Below are positions 57,531-64,000 of a DNA stretch of 64,000 bases, piece by piece. The translations under genes were made by a program, and so were the position numbers. Source of the DNA: Actinernus sp. WN-2022 (taxonomy: Eukaryota > Cnidaria > Anthozoa > Actiniaria > Actinernidae); assembly GCA_030867875.1 (NCBI GenBank), contig JAOWCC010001589.1, positions 145,673,745 to 145,737,744 of the forward strand. Direction: 5' to 3'. The notes below the pieces were generated by a model, which did not search any database, was not told where the DNA came from, and saw only the letters and a list, made by a program, of their open reading frames with translations. The number at the start of each line of letters is the position of its first letter. Position 1 is the first letter of the stretch.

Positions 57531-59757
57531 AAATGAAATACAGTGTAACGGTTGTTTCGCGTAAAACACGGATTTAATTACTGCTGCGTTTGTTTGCTGA
57601 CAAGATAATATATTCATAATTGACAGTAATTTGAAAGTAATTTGAAAGTTAATTATTGTTTACACGCCCAGAAATAGAACACGCTCAAAGTAATAGCCTA
57701 CAGGAGTACGCAACACGTGAGACTATAAGGACCAATGCTAACCTGAAATTACTGGAGAATACACTGTAGCTAGTTGCTTGATTTGGATATCGCATAGAAG
57801 TAAGTAAATTACATGTTATTTCAATCATTGTATAGGTTGCGTGATTTCACTGCTAAATATCTAAATGTCCTAAAGTCAACTTGGAATCAAAATCCTGACG
57901 GTCCAACGGTAGAAGGTTGAGCATTATAAAATAACTTGTAGTATTGTCTTACAACAATTATCATTTTAAATTAAAGCTTATGGGAATTGCAGGGCACTGG
58001 AAGAAAAACAGGATATTCAGAGGGTTATTGGGATATCATCATAATTTTTTAAACTTTTTTGTATTATTAAACAGTGGTATGAAACTACATATAAACTTGT
58101 TATCGGTAATGATGTTTAATAGTTTCTTGTTAGGTTATCAACAGGTAGGCATGACACTAAGTACTATCATCAACTGAATATCAATGTTTACTATAGATGT
58201 ATGATAGGGCTCGATTAGTTGTGAACTCAACTACTGCGTCATGTAACATTTACTGATTGGTGACTATTTGCTATTTGCCATGTGGTGACTAAGGATGTTT
58301 ATTTCATTTCAAGGCCTGTACATGTATTGTAAAAGTTACTTCCAGTAAAATATACTAGAGCTTATTATGGTTGGTTGCTGTGCAGGAAAGTATAACTGTA
58401 CTGTGACACCTTCGGTAAAATTGTTGATGACAATGTCAGTTATTTAAACAAAATTGTATCTGTATGCCAGTTTGTGTAAGCATTGCAGGATTCTGGCCCT
58501 AGTTATTCATCAGGGCCGGTTCAAAGGGTGGATAACGCCATCCATCAGATAAACCCCTATCCAGTGGATAAGTATTAACGGGTTGAACACAATCAGGATG
58601 GAAAAGTTCAAAGGGACCATGTTATAGTCTGAAAAAAATCTATTTTTAGAGTTATTTCATTTGACTTTTCTGACTTTTTTCATGAAAGATCTCCTGGGAC
58701 AATAATTGAAAATACAAAAGGACAACTGTGATACAGATTTAAAAAAATCTGTAGAACATCAAAGGGGTTAAAAATACCTGATTTTTAACGTTATGGAGGG
58801 TCACTTGAAATTTGCAAGTTTTGGTTCCTTCACTGTAACTCCACGGCTAGATATGTGTGATAATGAGGGTATTTTGATACTTGAATATCTCAAAATACTT
58901 AACACAAAATACATTTTGTGATTGAGGCAGGTTATTTATGACTTGGAACACAATTGTTGAACAATATGCATGTTATGCAAAATGACATTCTAGAACCTTT
59001 GCCCACAAATTATGCGAAGTTTTGAAAAGGGCCAATGTTTAATCAATGGAAAATATATTTCTGAGTGCATTGTAAACCTTTATTGTTGGTAATTGATGCT
59101 AATTGCTTATTGTCCATTAATAATTTATTTTTACAGAAATTCAAAGTGGTGACATAAAATGTACCAAAAATCCTGTAGTGGCCGTACCACCATGTGATTT
59201 TAAGGAACCACTTGACTGAATGTGAAATGACTTTACATGGTTTTTGTTATGGTCATGCATAATAAAGATATGGTATTTATAGCAATGTTATATTTTTAGT
59301 AATTGCAAAAACTTAGACTCAAATACCAAATGTAGTGTCCGTACCCCCCTTGTAGTGTCCCCTTGTACCCCCAATATAAATTTTGAGACTTTCTCCCAAT
59401 AGAAAGCAACTTTCATCCAAAAGTGAATTTGTGTTTTCTCTTAGTATTGATGTACATCAGTTTCTGGTGTCACACTAAAGTCACACTAAAGTAAGAAAAT
59501 GTTTTTTTGTAAAGAGACGGAAGTAAATTAATTAAGATTATGATTTTAATAAACTAAGGCATTGTTTTCTTTAAAACAGTTTAAAATCTGTTACTAGGGC
59601 ATTTCATTCAAACTTCACTTATTCTCAGTAACTGGACATCTAGATAACTTGAGATACCCATCATCCTTCCTGTTTGCCTGATTACCAAGTTCTCAGCTCC
59701 ATATGTTGTTTTTTAATGGCAGCCCAGGTTTCTATAGTGTAAGCTAGAGCACTGTAA
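57531..59757. other. No supported gene
   Basis: AT-rich. The 58500-58620 part (GGTTCAAAGGGTGGATAACG) looks like a dispersed repeat; 59330-59370 repeats TAGTGTCC/GTACCCCC. No convincing exon. Confidence 0.4.
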
Positions 59758-62690
59758 ATGGAATCAGCAGGAGAAAAAAGAAGTAGTCAAGATAAACATA
59801 TAAATTCAAATACAGCCAAGAGAAATACAGGGGAAATATTAGGCAAGATCCTAAACGATATGAAGAGCAGAAAAGAAAAGACAGGGAAAGGAAAAGAAAG
59901 AGCCGTGAGACAGAAAAAAGGAAGTTAGAAGCATGTGGGAGGAAGTACAGAGAAGATGTAAGAAGAAAGTCGATGATGGAAATGAGAAACTATAGGTTAA
60001 AGAAAAAGGAGAAAGCACTGGAGGCTGAAAGATTAAAAAAATTGGATGGACGTCAAAGGCGATTGGCAAGTAAAGCCACAGAAGCCAAAAGAAGAAATGC
60101 TAAAAAAGCCCAGAACTTGAGAGCAAAAAGAAACTGGATGATGCACGAAAGAAAGCAGCAATTATCAGAACACAGAAATGGAGACTGAATGTGAAGTTAT
60201 TTTACCTAGTTCAGATAGATCCACACGAAGTTCCTTTGGAGAAAATGCATTCCATTCATCCTCTACTGAAAAACGAGCAGTGAAAAGGGCAATGCTTTGC
60301 CATCCACACCAAAGCGAAACACACAAGTTCTGAGAAAGCTCATACAGTCGCCATCTGCCAAAAATCTTAATAAACCAGTTGTCTCTCCAAGAAGCAGAAA
60401 TTAATTAGAGTTAGGAAAGGAGCGGTGGATTCCCTGTGAAAACACATCAGTTTAGTGAAACCAAAAGGGTGGTGCACAAGCAGATAAGAAAACAGCATAC
60501 AATGTCCTTGTCAATGTGGCAGCTGACCTGATAAAAGCAAAATATGGCCTGAAAACAAAGCTGAAAAGGAAACTAAATGTGAAGAATGTGTCTTCTAAAG
60601 AGAAATTCTGGAAAACAAGAAAGGATAAGATATCTCAGGAAAGAAGTAGAGGAGTTCTACCTCAGAGAAGACATCAGCAAAGAGCTACCAAGTAAAAGGG
60701 ATGTTTGCAAGGTGAAAGACAAAGAAGGAAAGGTCAAGGTCTTACAAAAGCACTTAATGACAATGACTTTGTAAGAAGCTTTCAAGGGGAGAATCCAGCA
60801 AGGAAGATTGGCTTTACCTCTTTCCGCAAGTTTAAACCCAAGCAAGTACAATGAGTCTCTGAGACAAGCAGACAATCTTTGTAAACCATACTGCAATGCA
60901 GCCTTGAAAGCTGACGCTCTTAAGAACTTTGCTAACAAGCAAGCAACAGCTGGTAAGATTAACAAGGATCAATTGCCCCTTTTTAAGAAAAAGCAAGAGG
61001 GATGTAGCAGATGAGACTGTCTGTCCATATGATTAGGAGATAGGAAACCTGAAGGCCAATTGTATAGATCATGCGATCAATGCGGTGTACAAAGACTGAT
61101 GGGCCAGTACAAGACCATTCTGAAAGAGGTGATGGGAGTAGATCACCATACAGAAAAATGGAAAAGAGAAAAGGGTGACATCTTGTGTGGCAAAAGAAAC
61201 CTCTGTTAATAGCTTCCTTCAAGAATATGAAGTTGAAAAATCTCCCGTTACCTATTTATAGCAGCTTGGCAGCATGCGCAAACGACTGACTGTAAGAAGC
61301 AACTACAACCAGACGAACTTATGATGGTTATGGATTACAGTGAACACTACAGTTGTCGCTTCCAGCATGGAGTGCTTTCTTTGAACCAATACAAGTTACA
61401 ATCCATCCGGCCCATGATGATGTACTACAAGAAGAACATTCAAGATCAACATGTTACTGAGCAATGACAGCAAGCATGACTCCCATGGGGTTAAGGTGTT
61501 TGAGAAACAAGCACTGAACATTGCTCTGAGTCTCAAAGCTGTGCATCAGTGGACAGACGGAGCTGCAAGTCAGTACAAGGGAAAAACTAGCTTTGCTGAC
61601 ATATCATCGCAACACTTCAGGCTTACAAGAAATGTCTTTGAAACTAGTCATGGTAAAAGCGTCTGTGATGGGTTCCATAGTAAAGAATGCCTGTTTTCGG
61701 CCAGTTGTGAGTGAGAAAGCAGTTATAAGTGATACAAATGCGTTGTTTACATTTTGCAAGGCTCACCTTGAGCATGATGTTAATGCCTATGGTTGTCAGG
61801 AGTATTTAAATAGAGACTTTGTCTTTGTTGGCGAGGATGAGGTCATTCGCAACAGACCAGAGGCGATGGCCAAGACAATTAAAGGGACACAAAAACGTCA
61901 TGCTGTGCAAAACAGAGGGAAAGCAGAAAGTATTTTGCCCCGAAACCTGTCTTGCCATTGCAAAAATTGCATCCAGGCAAATGACAGATGTTGCCTTAAA
62001 GTGCAACTAACCCCTTTTGCAATTTTTATACATATGAATCTTTGAAAGGTTTTGAGTACTTCTGCGAATACATTTTGGGCTTACAGAGAATACTCTATGT
62101 TCTATGCTTGTTTAAAATGGTGACATTTTGACCTTTCCTGACCCATGACCGCGTAAGAAAAAGCCTGGGTCGATTCTTGATCTTACGTCATTCGACTTTG
62201 CAATAATTTGTGTAAATATTTAGCATTTACTCTAAAATAACTGTTTTCTTTACTAACAACTCACAGACCGTGTATATTCTCTATATATCGATGTTGTTGT
62301 GATGGAAAGGCGCCATGGAGAATAATGCATTAATGAGGTGACGTAAGATCAAGAATCGACCCAGGCTTTTTCTTGCGCGGTCATGGGTCAGGAAAGGTCA
62401 AATTTTCACCATTTCAAACAAGCCTAGAACATAGAGTATTCTCTGTAAGCCAAACATTTCTTCGCAGAAGTACTCAAAACCTTTCAAAGATTCATATGTA
62501 TAAAAATTGCAAAAGGGGTTAGTTGCACTTTAACAAATAACACGTTGAATGCTGGTCCAAGAAAGATATCCAGTTCAGTAAAAGAAGCAAATGCACTGTT
62601 GCACACACTACAGATGAAGATGAAAGCCAAGTTGAAAACACAAAGGAAGGTCCTGGTCAACACTTATTAAATAGGGATGCATCCGGTGGA
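59758..62690 (+). pseudogene. DPxRYEE-type transposon-like gene, broken and split by a MITE
   Basis: Starts at about 59758 (MESAGEKRSS), shifts into RQDPKRYEEQKRKDRERKRK and a long Lys/Arg coiled region to 60188. Then, in changing frames, LPSTPKRNTQVLRKLIQSPS, VEEFYLREDISKELPSKRD with KVKDKEGK (about 60620-60720), WTDGAASQYKGKTSFADISS (about 61550), FETSHGKSVCDG (about 61640), KRHAVQNRGKAESILPRNLS and CHCKNCIQ (about 61890). The order of basic start, FYxREDxS, DGAASQYK, TSHGK-x-x-CDG and a C-terminal Cys cluster is that of a multi-copy cnidarian element gene whose name I do not know. Many frameshifts; a TTAA MITE interrupts it at 61996. Confidence 0.6.
61996..62533. mobile_element. TTAA-flanked MITE, copy B
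   Basis: Element 62000-62529, TTAA at 61996-61999 and 62530-62533. Termini AGTGCAACTAACCCC and GGGGTTAGTTGCACT. Same inner blocks as copy A (CCATGACCGCGTAAG, GGCGCCATGGAGAATAATGC), but only one copy of the TTTCCTGACC block per arm. Inserted in the DPxRYEE-type pseudogene. Confidence 0.92.
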
Positions 62691-62823
62691 TTTTGAACAA
62701 TCTTGGCCTGGTATTTTGCGATGTTTCATGTTGACAAACATTACCCTTGTTATGCTAATGTGCCAACCATGATTTTAAAATGCCACTTTGTATCAGGAAC
62801 CAATTGTCTGGTTGGTACATGCA

Positions 62824-62898
62824 TGTATGGTTAGCTCAGTTGGTTGAGCATGGTCTAGAGTGCGGGAGGTCAGGAGTTTGAATCCCGGTCGCATCCTT
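62824..62898 (+). mobile_element. tRNA-derived SINE head
   Basis: TTAGCTCAGTTGGTTGAGCA matches a tRNA A box with a pairable D stem (GCTC/GAGC), and GAGTTTGAATCCC, about 30 bp on, matches a B box (GTTCGAATCC type). Acceptor-stem halves do not pair well, so this is a tRNA-related SINE head rather than a working tRNA. Tail sequence follows to about 63000. Confidence 0.6.
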
Positions 62899-63029
62899 GG
62901 GCAGGGAAGTGTAAGTCATTGGTATTGTCTCGTTCCTCTTCTAGTCTATACGAGGGTGACCTGTTGTGTCATTTCGAGAAAACGTAAGGGATTGTATCCC
63001 AACACAACAACCTGGTATTCAGGGTTTAA

Positions 63030-63290
63030 AGTTTCATTTAATTTACACTGATTCAAGAATACAAGGTTAAAAGACAATATAAGACCAGTTATAGAAGATA
63101 GATAGAACATAGGTATAGTGAATAAGAAAAGAAAAACGTGATTAGTGCGCAGTGACCAAAGTAGCTGTAAAGCTTTGGAGATGGTCACTGCTTACATATA
63201 GTATAAATCTTAGGTACATAAATAGAAAAAAAATCATGGCGGTCAGTAGGAGGCTTAATATATAAATAACTATTAATGTTTGGAAATTCG
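63030..63290 (-). mobile_element. LINE 3' tail
   Basis: AGTGACCAAAGTAGC, AAAGCTTTGGAG and ATGGTCACTGC resemble the 3' tail of the LINE at 25665-25860 (AGTGGTCAAAGTAGCAAAGC), in the same orientation. A 5'-truncated, noncoding relic. Confidence 0.55.
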
Positions 63291-63459
63291 AATAGGTCTA
63301 TTTTAGTACCCTCTTATCTAGCTCAGGGATGTATGTTTAGATTGACCAATTTTTTTAATGTACCATCTATGCCTAAATGTAAATTACACAGTTACTTACT
63401 TTCTGCAGTGGTATTCTCTTTGTACCAGTGTTGACGCCCCATCTCTTCCTCCTGATCCA

Positions 63460-63825
63460 TCACAACACAAGGGTCTGTATGACATCGGCAAGTGTGTGCA
63501 TGGTGTCAGGAAACACTTGCTTGGTTCGGTCATGGTTTGGGAGTTTCATCAACACACAGCTGGATTTGCATCCATATGTTTTGGCCACAGAGGCCTTTAC
63601 ATTACTTTTCTCAGCAGTATCATATAATCTGTGGTACTCTGTAACATCTGCATGGGAAAGTTCTAGTGGCTTTTGCGAATTAACTCCTAGAAACTGGTTA
63701 TCTGTGCGTAAATCATCATGCTCTTTTAAAAAGGACCTGTGTCGAAGATAAACCATCTTGTGGAGGTGCTTGCAATACTGTCGTAAATATAAACAAAACA
63801 AATGGTATAAGCATATTATCGACAA
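63460..63825 (-). pseudogene. Fragment of a transposon-related protein (tnp2-like?)
   Basis: Minus strand: KMVYLRHRSFLKEHDDLRTD, then KLPNHDRTKQVFPDTMHTLA. The LPxHDRTxxxFPDxMHT string recalls the DPMHN-type motif of plant and animal tnp2/CACTA-type transposases and related coral genes. A stop follows DVIQTLVL; the next frame stays open to a GTAAGT near 63400. Likely an exon of a decayed element gene. Confidence 0.4.
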
Positions 63826-64000
63826 AATAGAAACGTATGGTTAGTATAAACACTCGCAGATAAGCTGCACCCCCAGTTTAGAAACTCGAATTTTTAAGAA
63901 AGTTTTTTTTTAAGGAAATCAAGATTACAAAGCTGCATCACCTTCCTTGCCTCATCGAACTTTCAACGAGATAACTATAGTGTTACCCAACGTTTTCGAT
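63826..64000. other. No recognisable feature
   Basis: Nothing seen up to the end of the window. Confidence 0.4.

Noticed and set aside
62824..62898. Functional tRNA gene
   Set aside because: A and B boxes are present but the acceptor and anticodon stems do not fold well; SINE head is more likely.

Overview
The window is eukaryotic and looks like repeat-rich DNA from an anthozoan cnidarian, most likely a stony coral. Reasons: AT-rich DNA with GT-AG introns, short exons, TATA boxes and AATAAA signals; no bacterial operon or ribosome-binding-site signal; and many broken reading frames from transposon-derived families that I associate with coral and sea-anemone genomes. The species is not determined and no conserved housekeeping gene is complete here.

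Layout. 0-7.7 kb: a truncated HARBI1-like frame ending in a 79-bp-arm palindrome, a 65-bp minisatellite, several small inverted-repeat elements and a minus-strand three-exon gene fragment. 7.8-22.7 kb: a head-to-tail tandem array of 4.4 near-identical ~3.4-kb units. Each full unit carries spliced exon candidates, including one with half a RING finger, and a nested 18-bp repeat that changes copy number between units. 22.7-25.1 kb: a divergent dispersed repeat family and a 67/72-bp minisatellite. 25.7-29.5 kb: a dead non-LTR retrotransposon with endonuclease and reverse transcriptase remains, split by a later insertion. 30-33.7 kb: duplicated repeats and a spliced but frameshifted tyrosine-recombinase-like gene. 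34.0-34.8 kb: the most interesting locus, a frame-consistent five-exon model made of tandemly duplicated phase-2 mini-exons behind a hydrophobic leader. 36.2-37.3 kb: a degenerate tandem repeat in which a 13-bp X-box-like palindrome is preserved. 37.6-38.5 kb: a divergent pair consisting of a minus-strand Cys/His exon and a plus-strand three-exon ORF. 38.9-41.3 kb: a second dead LINE (L1/Tx1 type). 41.3-43.5 kb: a Mutator-like transposase pseudogene, divergent from a clean plus-strand first exon at 43.64 kb.

43.7-64 kb: two copies of a TTAA-flanked inverted-repeat element, LINE fragments, and a compact group of short, mostly intronless frames at 49.5-53.3 kb, two of them with TATA and AATAAA signals, whose layout is virus-like or element-like. 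Then come three further transposon-related gene remains (56.7-57.5, 59.8-62.7 and 63.5-63.8 kb) and a tRNA-derived SINE head.

Few genes here appear to work together. The best candidates for functional transcription units are the 34-kb mini-exon gene, the 37.9-kb three-exon ORF, the array exons, the 43.64-kb first exon and the 50.7-51.2-kb ORF. All gene models rest on reading splice sites and frames by eye; no homology search or transcript data was available.
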